A stretch of DNA of 64,000 nt, taken from Thalassomonas viridans (GTDB lineage Bacteria > Pseudomonadota > Gammaproteobacteria > Enterobacterales > Alteromonadaceae). The DNA lies in assembly GCF_000948985.2 (NCBI RefSeq), contig NZ_CP059733.1, forward strand, positions 4,154,001-4,218,000, given 5' to 3'. The translations under genes and the position numbers were made by a program. Under the pieces are notes generated by a model that had not been told where the DNA came from, did not search any database, and was given only the letters and a program-made list of their open reading frames with translations. Below are positions 45,616-55,900 of the stretch, one piece after another. Positions within the stretch are counted from its first letter, which is position 1. The number at the start of each line of letters is the position of its first letter.

Positions 45616-47082
45616 TTACTGTTTGTGCGCTAAGGTCTGCCCGGGCGCCAACTCAAGGGATGCCTCATGCTGGGCTTCCTGTAAGTCCACCTGCTCTATT
45701 TTCTCAAAACGGTTAGTGATCTTATCGGCGGAAGTATGAATTTGTTTAACATCCGTTGCCGCCTGGTCGATATGTTTTGCCAGATTGGCAAAACGTCCTT
45801 TAAAGCGGCCAAAATCCTGTGCCAGCAAAGAAAGGTGCTGCTGGATCAGGTGAATCTGCTGGCGGGTGGCTTCATCTTTTAATACCGAACGCACTGTGGT
45901 TAAAATGGCCATCAAGGTAGTCGGGGACGCCAGCCAGACCCGCTTTTTATTGGCAAATTCCACCAGTTCGCTTTGGTGGGCATGGATCTCGGCAAAAATG
46001 GCTTCTGCCGGAATAAACATAATGGCGCCGTCTGAAGTTTCCCGGTCGATTAAATACTTGTCGCTGATGTCATTGATATGTTTTTTAATGTCGGCTTTAA
46101 ACTGGCGCTCTGCTGCTTTGCGCTCCAGTTCACCCAGTTCGTTATCCATCATCTTACGGTAACTTTCCAAGGGGAATTTGGAATCTATCACCACATCCCC
46201 GGTGGGCGGCGGTAAAAACAATACACAGTCGGCAATCTTGCCGTTGGATAAGGTATGCTGTAAAGAAAAATGCTGCTCGGGCAAAACATTCCTGATCAAC
46301 GCATTAAGTTGTACTTCACCAAAGGCTCCGCGGGAGCGTTTATCCGCCAGCACTTCCTGCAGGCTGACCACATTGGTGGACAATTCGGTGATTTTTTTCT
46401 GGGCATCGTCGATTAACGCCAGCCTTTGCAGAATATCGTTAAAGGTTTTGGTGGTTTTATCAAAACCGTCGCTTAAACGTTTCTCCACCTGCACGCTGAT
46501 ATCCCCCAGGCGTTTATCTGTGGCGGCAGTCAGCTCATTCATTTTAACCGCCATTTGTTCACTACTGCTGGCCAGGGTCTTGGACAGCTCTTCACGGTTT
46601 TCCCGGGTCGTTTTCGTTAAGTGCTCAATAAGCTGGTCCACCGCTTTTAATTGATTGTGGTTAAACTGCTCTTTTTGCTCATTAAGCCCCTGGGATAACT
46701 CCTGAAAGAATTGCCGGTTGCTGTATTCCTGCTTGCTGTTTTGCTCACTGATCTGGCGCAGGAGTTTTATGCGTAAATCGGCAATCTGCTGCTCAAAATA
46801 CACCTTCACTTCTCCCAGCTGTTTCGCCTGCTGCTGATGCAAGTACTGCAGCTGCTGCTGGAACTTATCAAAGGCCTTATCCTGTGCCCTGCCCCACTGG
46901 GTGAGTTGGGCATTAAACACCTCTGCATCATTTTCTTGCTGGGATAATTGCTGCAGCACCTCAATTTTTGTAAGTTTCCGCCACAATAACAAAAAGGCCG
47001 CCAGGCAAAGCCCTGCGCAAACGAGCATAAAAAGCAAGACTGGATTTTGAAAAAACGGTTCAGGAGCCAGGGAATTTTCCAT
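45616..47082 (-). CDS. rmuC: RmuC-family DNA recombination protein
   Basis: This 488-residue protein has one N-terminal TM segment (PVLLFMLVCAGLCLAAFLLLW), a long coiled coil (about 40-235), then the RmuC nuclease-like core: GAFGEVQLNALIRNVLPEQHFSLQHTLSNGKIADCVLFLPPPTGDVVIDSKFPLESYRKM. The D..V.DSKFPLE elements match the PD-(D/E)XK-like fold of the family. RmuC limits recombination at inverted repeats. It is a single gene. Confidence 0.95.
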   Translation of the reverse strand: MENSLAPEPFFQNPVLLFMLVCAGLCLAAFLLLWRKLTKIEVLQQLSQQENDAEVFNAQLTQWGRAQDKAFDKFQQQLQYLHQQQAKQLGEVKVYFEQQIADLRIKLLRQISEQNSKQEYSNRQFFQELSQGLNEQKEQFNHNQLKAVDQLIEHLTKTTRENREELSKTLASSSEQMAVKMNELTAATDKRLGDISVQVEKRLSDGFDKTTKTFNDILQRLALIDDAQKKITELSTNVVSLQEVLADKRSRGAFGEVQLNALIRNVLPEQHFSLQHTLSNGKIADCVLFLPPPTGDVVIDSKFPLESYRKMMDNELGELERKAAERQFKADIKKHINDISDKYLIDRETSDGAIMFIPAEAIFAEIHAHQSELVEFANKKRVWLASPTTLMAILTTVRSVLKDEATRQQIHLIQQHLSLLAQDFGRFKGRFANLAKHIDQAATDVKQIHTSADKITNRFEKIEQVDLQEAQHEASLELAPGQTLAHKQ

Positions 47083-47176
47083 AACAAAATTTTAACACTG
47101 TCTTTATTTACAGTCATTAAAACATATATCACGGCAAGAGGTAATACCCGGCAGCTATTTTCCCCAAGATTCCAGA

Positions 47177-47207
47177 TAAAATGCCTGTCTGATTAACAGA
47201 CAGGCAT
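47177..47207 (-). terminator. Rho-independent terminator of the cysteine hydrolase gene
   Basis: An 11-bp perfect stem (ATGCCTGTCTG, 47181-47191; CAGACAGGCAT, 47197-47207) with a 5-nt loop is followed on the minus strand by TTTTATCT. Confidence 0.82.
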
Positions 47208-47231
47208 AAGCACATATGGTTAACCGCTGAC

Positions 47232-47804
47232 TTAACCCTTGTTTTCCACTAAAGCGATCAATTCTTCCGTAGCGGCCACATTGGCATAACCAAAGCTAAG
47301 TGCCGCCATAAAGGCATGGTGTACATGCCTGGCCGGAACCGTTTCGCCGTTAAATTCCAGATCTAAGGTTGCACAGGCGTCATGGGCGACATGGCATTCA
47401 TAACCTAAATCAACCGCGGCGCGGGTCACCGCATCAATGCACATATGGCTCATGGCACCGACAATAACAAGCTTTTCTACATCAAGTTGTTGTAAAAGCT
47501 GCTGCAGTTCGGTTTCCCGGAAGCTGTTAATCTGATGCTTTAAAATAACCGCCTCACCGGACGCGGCGGCAACACTTTCATGAATAGCGGCCCCCGGTGA
47601 GTCCGGCAGGAAAAAAGGGGCATCCCCGGATGGAAATTCATGGCGTACATGCACCACCGGCAGCTGAAGTTGCCTGAATAATGCCAGCAAAGACCCGGCC
47701 TTTTCTGCCGCGGCTTCCGTACCGGATAAAGGCCATTTTGCTCCCGGATAACCAGGGAAATAGTCGTTTTGAAAATCAATTAATAATAAAGCTGTGTTAG
47801 TCAT
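47232..47804 (-). CDS. Isochorismatase-family cysteine hydrolase
   Basis: This 190-residue protein has the catalytic triad of the family: Asp10 in LLIDFQNDYF, Lys89 in ILKHQINSF, and Cys122 in VGAMSHMCIDAVTRAAVDLGY, with a nearby cis-peptide loop. Such enzymes hydrolyse amides or imides (nicotinamidase-like) or vinyl ethers; the substrate is unknown here. It diverges from a GlxA-type regulator with about 100 bp between, a common arrangement in which that regulator controls the hydrolase. Confidence 0.88.
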   Translation of the reverse strand: MTNTALLLIDFQNDYFPGYPGAKWPLSGTEAAAEKAGSLLALFRQLQLPVVHVRHEFPSGDAPFFLPDSPGAAIHESVAAASGEAVILKHQINSFRETELQQLLQQLDVEKLVIVGAMSHMCIDAVTRAAVDLGYECHVAHDACATLDLEFNGETVPARHVHHAFMAALSFGYANVAATEELIALVENKG

Positions 47805-47904
47805 AATACTCTCTCTTAATATTGTCAGGTTTGTTCGACACGACTATTATTCCAACTATTTCCCGTTCACACCCATGGCGAAATCGCCATTAAACAGTCG
47901 AAAA

Positions 47905-48834
47905 ATGACAAAAGAAATTCAAATAGTAATTATTGATTACCCGGGCGCCCTGCAAAGCGCCGTGCAGGGACTTAAAGAACTCTTTATTTTTGCAAACCAG
48001 ATCATTAAAACAGATGCACTGGAGCAGGAATTTCTTATCGATATTGTCCAGCCGGAAACAATCCAACTCGCGGATATCAAACAGGCCAGTCTCATTATTT
48101 TGCCTCCCAACCTAGGCGGCAGCTACTATCTTTGTCCTGAAGAGCGCTTATTGGCATTACTTTGCGATGCCCATAAGGCAGGCGCCATCATGTGCTCAGC
48201 CTGCGCCGGCGCATTTATACTTGCCCGGACCAGCTTGCTTAACGGGCGTACCGTAACGACCCACTGGCAGCTGGCGGATGATTTTCAAAAACAGTTCCCG
48301 GGTATCCCCCTGAAAATCGAAAGTTTGCTTATCAATGACGGCGACATCATCAGCGCAGGCGGCCTGATGTCATGGATCGATTTGGGACTGGAAATTGTTG
48401 CCCAGTTCACTAAGCCGCATATCATGCGCAGCCTGGGCAAGTTCCTGATCGTTGATACGGGTAAAAGGGAGCAGCGTTACTACGGAAGTTTTACGCCCAG
48501 GTTTGACCACGGCAACCAGCCGGTATTACAGGTTCAGCACCATATACAGGCAAACTACGGCCAGCCGGTGAAAATGGCAGAACTGGCAGCCCTGGCCTGC
48601 ATGAGTGAACGTACTTTCCTGCGGCACTTTAGCGAAGCAACCGGCTTAAAGCCGTTAGCCTACCTGCAAAGGTTCAGGATACAAAAAGCCTGTGAATTGC
48701 TCGAATCAAGCAGCCAGAGCTTTGAACAAATCTCGCAACAAGTGGGTTATGAAGACGTCAACAGCTTCCGCAAACTCTTCATTAAAGTGATAGGGTTAAC
48801 CCCGACGGCATTCAAGGAAAGGTTCGCTTGCTGA
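47905..48834 (+). CDS. GlxA-type transcriptional regulator (DJ-1/PfpI plus AraC HTH)
   Basis: I start at ATG 47905 (MTKEIQIVIIDYPGALQSA), which leaves room for divergent promoters; a longer frame reaches 47794 into the opposite gene. The 309-residue protein has a DJ-1/PfpI-like N-terminal domain with nucleophile elbow CSACAGAFILARTSLLNGRTVTTHW, then a two-helix-turn-helix AraC domain (MAELAALACMSERTFLRHFSEATGLKPLAYLQRFRIQKACELLESS..ISQQVGYEDVNSFRKLF). It probably regulates the neighbouring cysteine hydrolase gene. Confidence 0.9.
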   Translation: MTKEIQIVIIDYPGALQSAVQGLKELFIFANQIIKTDALEQEFLIDIVQPETIQLADIKQASLIILPPNLGGSYYLCPEERLLALLCDAHKAGAIMCSACAGAFILARTSLLNGRTVTTHWQLADDFQKQFPGIPLKIESLLINDGDIISAGGLMSWIDLGLEIVAQFTKPHIMRSLGKFLIVDTGKREQRYYGSFTPRFDHGNQPVLQVQHHIQANYGQPVKMAELAALACMSERTFLRHFSEATGLKPLAYLQRFRIQKACELLESSSQSFEQISQQVGYEDVNSFRKLFIKVIGLTPTAFKERFAC

Positions 48835-48866
48835 GAAAAAACCATGCCGGTTTACGAGTATTGATA

Positions 48867-49205
48867 TTAAGGGCTAAGCGTATAAATAAGCTCACTTTCT
48901 GCTGCATGCGGTATTTTTCTTAAATCAACCCCGCAAAGTGCCAACACCTGCTCAGAGAACCAATTGAAATAGGGATCGTCCAAATCCGGGTATTTTGCAT
49001 ATCCTTCGCTCAGTCTGGTCCCTTCGGCTATGGCAATAACATAAGGTTTACCTTCAATTTCCTGAAAGTACCATTGTTCAACGGCATCGCCGAAATAACT
49101 TAAAAATTGTTTTTTCTCTGCCGCCGGCCATTCGGCCGATTGCGCTGCAAATGCCTGTAACGCCTGCTTGCTTTTAACAGGTACGGCCCGAACAACTCTT
49201 TCCAT
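48867..49205 (-). CDS. Hypothetical protein, small alpha/beta type
   Basis: This 112-residue soluble protein (MERVVRAVPVKSKQALQAFAAQ) has GAAGGTATGG-type purine signals before its ATG. The spacing of strands and helices (VRAVPVK..QWYFQEIEGKPYVIAIAEG..FSEQVLALCGVDL) suggests a ferredoxin-like or ABM fold, perhaps DUF6176-like, but I cannot assign it. It is convergent with the GlxA-type regulator gene. Confidence 0.6.
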   Translation of the reverse strand: MERVVRAVPVKSKQALQAFAAQSAEWPAAEKKQFLSYFGDAVEQWYFQEIEGKPYVIAIAEGTRLSEGYAKYPDLDDPYFNWFSEQVLALCGVDLRKIPHAAESELIYTLSP

Positions 49206-49325
49206 ACCTTCTCTCCTTTATACCAGTATTACTTGGGGAAATAACAGAGTATAGCAGCGGTTTAACAGTATGATTATCCCCTGAAGCTGCCGTTTGTGAT
49301 AAACAAGCGGCAGCTTGAAACTACC

Positions 49326-49661
49326 TTAGCGTGCTATGGTATCTACCTGTTCAAACTCCCCGCCGGGGCCACAATTACCGGCGCCGTTTACACCGATATT
49401 AATGCCGTCGCGCTTGGACTCAAGGGCGGTCTGATACATGATTTGCGCTGTCGCTTTGCTATTAAAGTCAATAACAAAATTCAAGGTTGCGCCGTTACAG
49501 CTTTCATCCCTGATATCGACACCGTTGGCGGTATCCAGTTGAAACGTCACCCTGTCTCCTTCTGTTATTAATTCGCTTACCTTACCGTACTGGTAACTTC
49601 CCGCCATCGCGGCTGAAGATAAAGATATGGCGCAAAGCATAAAAATTGACTTGAGTTTCAT
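49326..49661 (-). CDS. Small secreted hypothetical protein
   Basis: This 111-residue protein has a clear signal peptide (MKLKSIFMLCAISLSSAAMAG) and GAAGGAAG upstream of the ATG. The mature part of about 90 residues holds two cysteines (ESCNG, GNCGPGG) that may pair, in a beta-rich context (KVSELITEGDRVTFQLDTA..NFVIDFNS). I recognise no family. It is monocistronic. Confidence 0.65.
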   Translation of the reverse strand: MKLKSIFMLCAISLSSAAMAGSYQYGKVSELITEGDRVTFQLDTANGVDIRDESCNGATLNFVIDFNSKATAQIMYQTALESKRDGINIGVNGAGNCGPGGEFEQVDTIAR

Positions 49662-49902
49662 TAGTACTTCCTTCTTTTATTAACAAATTGAGCTTACATA
49701 CTCAGCTGCCATTATATTGAGTTTATTCTGCAGCAACAAGTTACCCTATTGATAACAAAGGACTTTATCCTCATAAAACATACTCTTTCATATTCAGACA
49801 ATAAAAAATCAACTTAAGTGGGATAAAAGCCGTCCTGGCAGCACAGTAATAGCAACAGCCACGGATAAAGGTAAATTTATCAACACGGTGTGGAGAGTAA
49901 CT

Positions 49903-50610
49903 ATGACGCTAAATAAACGCATTGCTTTAGGGGCTATTGGCGGCATTACCCCTTATCTTGTTACCCTGCTGTCCATCGATTTTAAAACAGCCGTGGCCAG
50001 CTATGAAGTACTCGACTGGATCGGCCTGCTTGTCAGATGTATAGTGTTAATTTTTCTGGGTGCATTTGTTGCCTATCTGCATAAAACCGAAAACGAGCCC
50101 TTTAAAGTTTTTCAGCTGGGATTGGCAGCGCCGGCTTTATTGGCCACCTTTATCAATGGCGGGGTCGGCAATAACGAAACCTTACCGATATCAGCCATGA
50201 ATGGCCAACACTCGTTTGCCATTTTTTCTAAGGCCTATGCCGGTGAGCCCCCAAAAGACAACAACGGAAAAAAACAATATCAAAACGAGCGCATGTTAAA
50301 AAATGCCGAAGTCAGTGGCTGGTCCAGGTTTTTACGTGGTTTGGCAGGGACAAAATTGCAGACATCGCAGCAAAACAGCTACTTTGTAATCGTAGGCTCC
50401 CACGATACCTATAAGCAGGCCAAAGCACAGACCATTCGTCTGGCCAAGAAAAACTATAAGGCCAAGGTTTACAATCCCCACGGTTTTTCTAAACATTATG
50501 CCGTGGCCATTGCCAGCCATATTTCTAAAAAAGCAGCGATAAAACTCAGGGACAAAGCAATTGCAGACGGGTTGCCGGCAAACAGTTATATCTGGTCATA
50601 CGGCAAGTAA
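49903..50610 (+). CDS. Membrane-anchored SPOR-like domain protein
   Basis: ATG 49903 is chosen because GGAGA precedes it by 7 nt; an in-frame GTG at 49888 overlaps that site. The 235-residue protein has two or three N-terminal TM segments (about 8-25, 35-60 and 72-88), a linker, and a C-terminal region about 160-235 (SYFVIVGSHDTYKQAKAQTIRLAKKNYKAKVYNP..HYAVAIASHISKKAAIKLRDKAIADG) with the strand-helix-strand pattern of SPOR peptidoglycan-binding domains. A cell-wall or division-related role is possible; the SPOR call rests on pattern only. Confidence 0.6.
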   Translation: MTLNKRIALGAIGGITPYLVTLLSIDFKTAVASYEVLDWIGLLVRCIVLIFLGAFVAYLHKTENEPFKVFQLGLAAPALLATFINGGVGNNETLPISAMNGQHSFAIFSKAYAGEPPKDNNGKKQYQNERMLKNAEVSGWSRFLRGLAGTKLQTSQQNSYFVIVGSHDTYKQAKAQTIRLAKKNYKAKVYNPHGFSKHYAVAIASHISKKAAIKLRDKAIADGLPANSYIWSYGK

Positions 50611-50713
50611 TGCCTGAGAAAAACAGCGCTTTCCTACAGAAAATTATTTGTGGAAATTCCCTGAAGTTTGCCGCGCCCGGTTTGCCTGTCGCAACCTTTA
50701 CCCTGCACTGGTA

Positions 50714-51088
50714 TCACCCCAGGTTTGCAGCATAAACCAAAAAGCAGCCGAACAAAAAAGCACTCAAACCGGCTCCCCTGAACACAGGTTTAAACTTTTT
50801 TGCCGACCAGACGGCAAAATTGCGGTGCCTTTCTGCACCAGAGATAACCAAGCCCAAACCAACGGCAACCAGTAAGACTCCAAAGCCAAAGATTAGATCC
50901 GGATAAAGGCTTGTCTGATGGTAAATCAGCAATAAAACACCAGCAATGAGCCGGCTGCTGACTTCAAACCAGTGAAAATAAGGCTTTTGGCTAAATGTCA
51001 CAATGCCCTTAGACCAATAGCCAGGACTGACAAACATAATAGTGCTTAATAACACCAATAAAATGCCAAACCCTGCAATGAAATACAT
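50714..51088 (-). CDS. Four-TM hypothetical membrane protein
   Basis: This 124-residue protein has about four TM segments (FGILLVLLSTIMFVSPGYW, SRLIAGVLLLIYHQ, IFGFGVLLVAVGLGLVISGA, GLSAFLFGCFLVYAA), with basic loops between. I recognise no named family. It lies after the terminator of the metal-efflux operon, so it is probably transcribed separately. Confidence 0.6.
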   Translation of the reverse strand: MYFIAGFGILLVLLSTIMFVSPGYWSKGIVTFSQKPYFHWFEVSSRLIAGVLLLIYHQTSLYPDLIFGFGVLLVAVGLGLVISGAERHRNFAVWSAKKFKPVFRGAGLSAFLFGCFLVYAANLG

Positions 51089-51134
51089 CTTTGACTTCCA
51101 AACTCACCCAAAAGAATTAAATTACACCTTAACA

Positions 51135-51175
51135 AACAAAAACCATTGTTTTTCAACAACTTTGAAAAACAATGG
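51135..51175 (-). terminator. Terminator of the metal-efflux operon
   Basis: A perfect 12-bp stem (CCATTGTTTTTC, 51143-51154; GAAAAACAATGG, 51164-51175) with a 9-nt loop is followed on the minus strand by TTTTTGTTTG. It closes the czc transcription unit after the DUF6488 gene. Confidence 0.85.
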
Positions 51176-51219
51176 GCTTCATTCATCAGACTAGGAAGCG
51201 GTTCACAATCTCCAAAATG

Positions 51220-51579
51220 TTAATGGGCGTGGCCATGATCAGATTTGAAACTAGCCGGCTCTGCGACTTCAATCACCTGCCCCTGCTTGCTAATGGTAAA
51301 ATACAGGGTCTGGTGGGATGCAGGATTGACCCCTTTGACGATATAGGCACCGGCGCCTTTTTCAACCAAGGTAAAATTCTCTTTGGCCACTTTTTCCCAT
51401 GACTTGTCGATTTTCCCCACCGACATGCCGTGATCTTTAAAGGTCAGCATCTTAGCCGAGGTTTGCGCTATGGTAACCGCCTTGCCTGCACTTATCTGTC
51501 CGTGTCCTCCGGTATGGGCCTGCACAGCTGCAGAAAGTGCAAAGGTCGCAACCATAATAAACTTAACGAATGTCTTCAT
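51220..51579 (-). CDS. Small periplasmic His-rich protein of the metal-efflux operon (DUF6488-like)
   Basis: This 119-residue protein has a signal peptide (FIMVATFALSAAVQA), a mature N-terminus HTGGHGQ and a C-terminus FKSDHGHAH, both able to bind metal. The middle (SWEKVAKENFTLVEKGAGAYIVKGVNPASHQTLYFTISKQGQVIEVA) fits DUF6488. It is the last gene of the operon with the RND pump and probably chaperones or buffers metal in the periplasm; this is inference. Confidence 0.75.
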   Translation of the reverse strand: MKTFVKFIMVATFALSAAVQAHTGGHGQISAGKAVTIAQTSAKMLTFKDHGMSVGKIDKSWEKVAKENFTLVEKGAGAYIVKGVNPASHQTLYFTISKQGQVIEVAEPASFKSDHGHAH

Positions 51580-51614
51580 TGTTTTTTCCTTATCAAGAGT
51601 TTTGTAGATAAAAA

Positions 51615-52139
51615 TTATTTCAGCCCTTCAATGACATAGTCGCCATCGAAAAGCAGTTGAATTTGCATGTCTTTTGAAGAGGTATTTTTCCAATACCAGC
51701 CGTGAGAGCCGTCAAAAGGTGCGGTAAAGCTGCCCTTCATTTCCGGTAAGGTAGCAATGGCATAACTTTCAAAGTATCCGGTGGTATCGCCGGCGGGTTC
51801 GCCATGCAGATCCACATAAACCTCGCCGCCGTCCGTCAACCATTCATAGTTGACCTTTTTAAACTGCTTCACCGACAATTTGTACTCTATGCCCTTACCC
51901 GCAGGTACGGTCAGCACCACAGAGTTTTGTTCGCCTGAAGCCTGGTTGTTTGATATCTGAGAGTCGCCGCCCGCAGCAGTGTCCCCGTTAAAAACCGTCA
52001 ACCCCAGCTGTTTGCCGACTCCGGTGGGATCCAGGTTGTATTCCGCCGGCAAAATAAAAAACACCAGGGCCAAAATAGCGATGGCAAAGGAAATAATTGA
52101 CGCTTTGATCAGGGAGCGGCTTTCTTGATTTGGTTCCAT
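51615..52139 (-). CDS. Transmembrane anchor protein of the metal-efflux operon
   Basis: ATG 52139 (MEPNQESRSLIKASIISFAIA) has AAGAGAA about 9 nt upstream; an in-frame ATG at 52160 lacks a ribosome site. The 174-residue protein has one TM near 15-35 (FAIAILALVFFILPAEY) and a periplasmic beta-rich domain (VVLTVPAGKGIEYKLSVKQFKKVNYEWLTDGGEVYVDLHGEP..SHGWYWKNTS). Such anchor proteins occur with CzcA-type pumps next to HupE-like genes, but their role is unknown. Confidence 0.75.
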   Translation of the reverse strand: MEPNQESRSLIKASIISFAIAILALVFFILPAEYNLDPTGVGKQLGLTVFNGDTAAGGDSQISNNQASGEQNSVVLTVPAGKGIEYKLSVKQFKKVNYEWLTDGGEVYVDLHGEPAGDTTGYFESYAIATLPEMKGSFTAPFDGSHGWYWKNTSSKDMQIQLLFDGDYVIEGLK

Positions 52140-52210
52140 AAATAAAGTTCTCTTAGTCATAAGTTACTGATTGTTAGTTATTAAAAGCTCTTAATTAACC
52201 TAAGTTCAGG

Positions 52211-52909
52211 TTAGTTAATGAAGTACCCGGTTAATTGCATGCCCACCAGCATAAACCCGGCGCTCATCAAAGCTGTGTTGGTAGTTTTGGCAAATTTGTT
52301 GAAACTCTGGTGTCTGCGCCAGTAGTTGATGCCCAGCAAAATAAAGAGCAAGGCCATAAACTGGCCTAACTCCACCCCGATATTAAACGCCAGCAGGTTA
52401 GCCACCAGGCCCTCTTGCGGCAGCTGGAACTCCTGTATCTTAGTGGCCAGGCCAAAACCGTGGAATAAGCCGAAAATAAGCACCGCCGCTTTCGGATCCG
52501 GCTGTTTGCCCAGAAAATGTTTAAAGCCGCCGAGGTTATCAAAACCTTTGTAAACCACGGACAGGCCGATAATGGCATCTATCAGGTAGGCATTGACCTG
52601 GATATTGGCCAATACCCCCGTCATCAGGGTGACACTATGGCCTATGGTAAACATACTGACGTAAAGCAGAACATCTTTGCTGCGGTGGAGGAAAAACAGC
52701 ACCCCCACCAGAAACAGCAGGTGATCATACCCGGTCACCATATGTTTCGCCCCTATATACATAAAGGGAATGATCTGCACGCCCGAATTATTCTGTAAAA
52801 AATTACGGGTACTACTGTCCACGCCATGGGCAAAGGCTTCTACCGAAGCCAGTGCCATCAACAGCAATAAGGGATACAGCAAATAGCTGAGTTTAAATTT
52901 TACTGACAT
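52211..52909 (-). CDS. HupE/UreJ-family membrane protein
   Basis: This 232-residue protein has a signal-like first helix and about six more TM segments. The family motif is HMVTGYDHLLFLVGVLFFLH, with further histidines in TIGHSVTLM and FGLFHGFGLA and Glu in NIGVELGQF. HupE/UreJ proteins transport nickel or cobalt. Here the gene is the fourth in a CzcCBA operon and starts directly at the czcA stop, so transport of the same metal, or assistance to the pump, is likely. Confidence 0.85.
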   Translation of the reverse strand: MSVKFKLSYLLYPLLLLMALASVEAFAHGVDSSTRNFLQNNSGVQIIPFMYIGAKHMVTGYDHLLFLVGVLFFLHRSKDVLLYVSMFTIGHSVTLMTGVLANIQVNAYLIDAIIGLSVVYKGFDNLGGFKHFLGKQPDPKAAVLIFGLFHGFGLATKIQEFQLPQEGLVANLLAFNIGVELGQFMALLFILLGINYWRRHQSFNKFAKTTNTALMSAGFMLVGMQLTGYFIN

Positions 52910-55900
52910 TTATATTTGTCCTTGTGATTGAAGTTTTGTTGTATCCAGGTTGTCTGCCGTGCGGGCTTCCTTGCCATGAAGCAAGCGGTACAGTGCCGGC
53001 AGCACAAACAAAGTTAAAATAGTGGAAGAAATAATACCGCCGATCACCACAGTCGCCAACGGCCGCTGTACTTCAGAACCTATACCGGTATTGATCGCCA
53101 TGGGAACAAAGCCCAGGGAAGCCACCAGGGCCGTGGTTAACACCGGCCTTAACCGGGTCAGCGCCCCTTTAATAATGGCCTCATCCAAAGCCAGCTTGTC
53201 CTTGCGCAGCTCGCGGATAAAGGACACCATCACCAAGCCGTTTAATATCGCGATCCCCGACAGGGCGATAAAGCCGACGGCTGCGGATATGGAAAAGGGA
53301 ATATCCCTTAATAGCAGGGCAAAAATGCCGCCGGTCAGGGCCAAAGGCACACCGGTGAAGATGATCATGGCATCTTTAAAGGATGAAAGCGCCAGCAGCA
53401 ACAAACCTATGATCAGCAACAGGGTCACCGGCACCACTATGCTTAACCTTTGCGATGCCGACTCCAGCTTCTGGTAAGTGCCGCCGTATTCCACCCAGTA
53501 ACCGGACGGCAATTGCACCTTACTGTCGATAGCGGACTTAATGTCATTGACAAAACTGCCGAGATCCCGGCCGCGGACATTGGCGGTCACCACCACGCGG
53601 CGTTTGCCGTTTTCCCGGTTTACCTGGTTGGCACCGGCAACCAGCTCAATATCAGCAACTTCCTGCAGCGGTACGAATCCGCCCGCACTCAGGTGGATCG
53701 GCAGCTGGTTGAGGCTTTGTACATCGCTTCTTTGCTGCTCCGGCAGGCGGACCACGATATCGAAACGCCTGTCCCCCTGATAGAATTTCCCCACAGACTC
53801 ACCGCCTAACGCAATAGCCACCTGCTGCTGCAAATCCGCTTTGGCAAGGCCGTAAGCCGCCAGACGCTCATCTTTCGGGATCAGGGTCAATATCGGCAAG
53901 CCAGTAGTCTGCTCCACCTGCACATCGGCTATGCCGTCAACGCCGGCAATGGCCGACTCGATTTCTTTGCCAAGGCCCGCCAGGGTATCGAAATCATCAC
54001 CGAAAACCTTGATCGCCAGCTCGGCACGCACGCCTGCCAATAGCTCGTTAAAACGCATCTGGATGGGCTGTAAAAACTCATAGCGGTTGCCGGGTACCGG
54101 GATTACCTGGGCTTCCAGCTCGCGCACCAGCTGCGCCTTGGGCTTGTCCGGATCCGGCCATAATTCCCGCGGTTTGATAATAATAAAGTTATCGGCCACG
54201 CTCGGCGGCACGGCATCGGTTGCCACATCGGCGGTACCGACCTTGGCAAAAACCCGCTCCACCTCAGGCAAACGCTGAATACGCTCTTCCAGCGCTTTTT
54301 GCATTTCGATAGACTGACTTAACGAAGTGCCGGGAATACGCAGTGCATGCATGGCAATATCCCCTTCATCAAGATTAGGTACGAACTCGCTGCCCATTTT
54401 CGTCGCCATAAAACCCGCGCCGGAAACCAGCATCACGGCGGCAGCCACCACCAGCCAGCGGGCCTTAAGCACAAAGGTTAATACCGGGTGATAAAATGCC
54501 TCGCTCGCCTTCATGATCATATTGTCTTTTTCAACAACCGGCCCTTTAAACATCAGGGCGATGGCAGCCGGTACAAAAGTTACCGACAAGATCATGGCAC
54601 TGACCAGGGCGATCACTACTGTGATGGCCATGGGGTGGAACATTTTCCCTTCCACCCCGGAAAGGGCGAAAATAGGCAGATATACGGCGGTGATGATAAA
54701 GACCCCGAATAACGCCGGGCGTATCACTTCCCGGGTAGCTTCAAACACCAATGCCAGGCGTTCATTTAGCGGCAATGTTTTGCTATGGGACGCCTGGCTT
54801 AAACGGCGCATACAGTTTTCAACTATGATGATGGCGCCGTCCACCAGCAGGCCGAAATCCAGCGCCCCCAGGCTCATCAGGTTGGCGCTGACCCCGGTTT
54901 GCACCATGCCGGTGACTGTCATCAGCATGGCAAAAGGGATCACCGCCGCCGTAAGCAAGGCCGCCCTGAAGTTGCCCAGCAACAGGAACAGGATCACTAT
55001 CACCAGGATAGCCCCTTCCGTTAAATTGGTTTTCACTGTGTCTAAGGTTTTGTTGACCAGCCTGGTCCTGTCATAAACCGCGGTAGCCACTATGCCCTCG
55101 GGCAGGCTTTTATTGATCTGCGCCAGCTTCTCCCCGACATCTTTGGCCACCTTCTGGCTGTTCTCGCCGATAAGCATAAACACTGTGCTCATCACCACTT
55201 CACGGCCATTTTGCGTGGCGGCGCCGGATCTCAGCTCTTTGCCTTCTTTCACTTCGGCAACGTCTTTTATCTTCAACCCCAAACCGGTTTTTGCGGCGAT
55301 CGGCACATTGGCCAGCTGCTCAAGGTCCGCCAGCTGGCCGGGCAAACGCACCAGCCACTGGGCGCCGTTTCGCTCGATAAAGCCCGCGCCGCGGTTCTGG
55401 TTATGCTCGCCGACGGCGCGGATCACATTCTGCTGGCTTAACCCGTGGGCAAGCAGTTTTTCCGGCTTGATGGCGATCAGGATTTCTCTTTTGAAACCAC
55501 CGATGGGGTTCACTTCAACCACGCCTTCCACCTGCATCAGCTGGGGGCGGATAATCCAGTCATGTACGGTACGCAAATCTGTCGGCGTGACCGCACTGCC
55601 GTCTTCATTAGTGGCCCCCGGCAAAGAGTCCACGGTAAACATGAAGATCTCGCCAAGCCCGGTTGAAATCGGCCCCAGCTCAGGCTCTAAGCCCAGGGGC
55701 AGATCGGCTTTTGCACCATTGAGTTTTTCCCCCACCAGCTGGCGGGCAAAATAAACATCGGTTTCGTCGGTAAAAATAGCCACCACCTGCGACAGGCCGT
55801 AACGGGACACAGAGCGGGTATTGACCAGACCGGGTACGCCCGCCAATGCCGTTTCCAGCGGAAAGGTCACGCGCTGTTCCACTTCCAGCGGCGTATAGCC

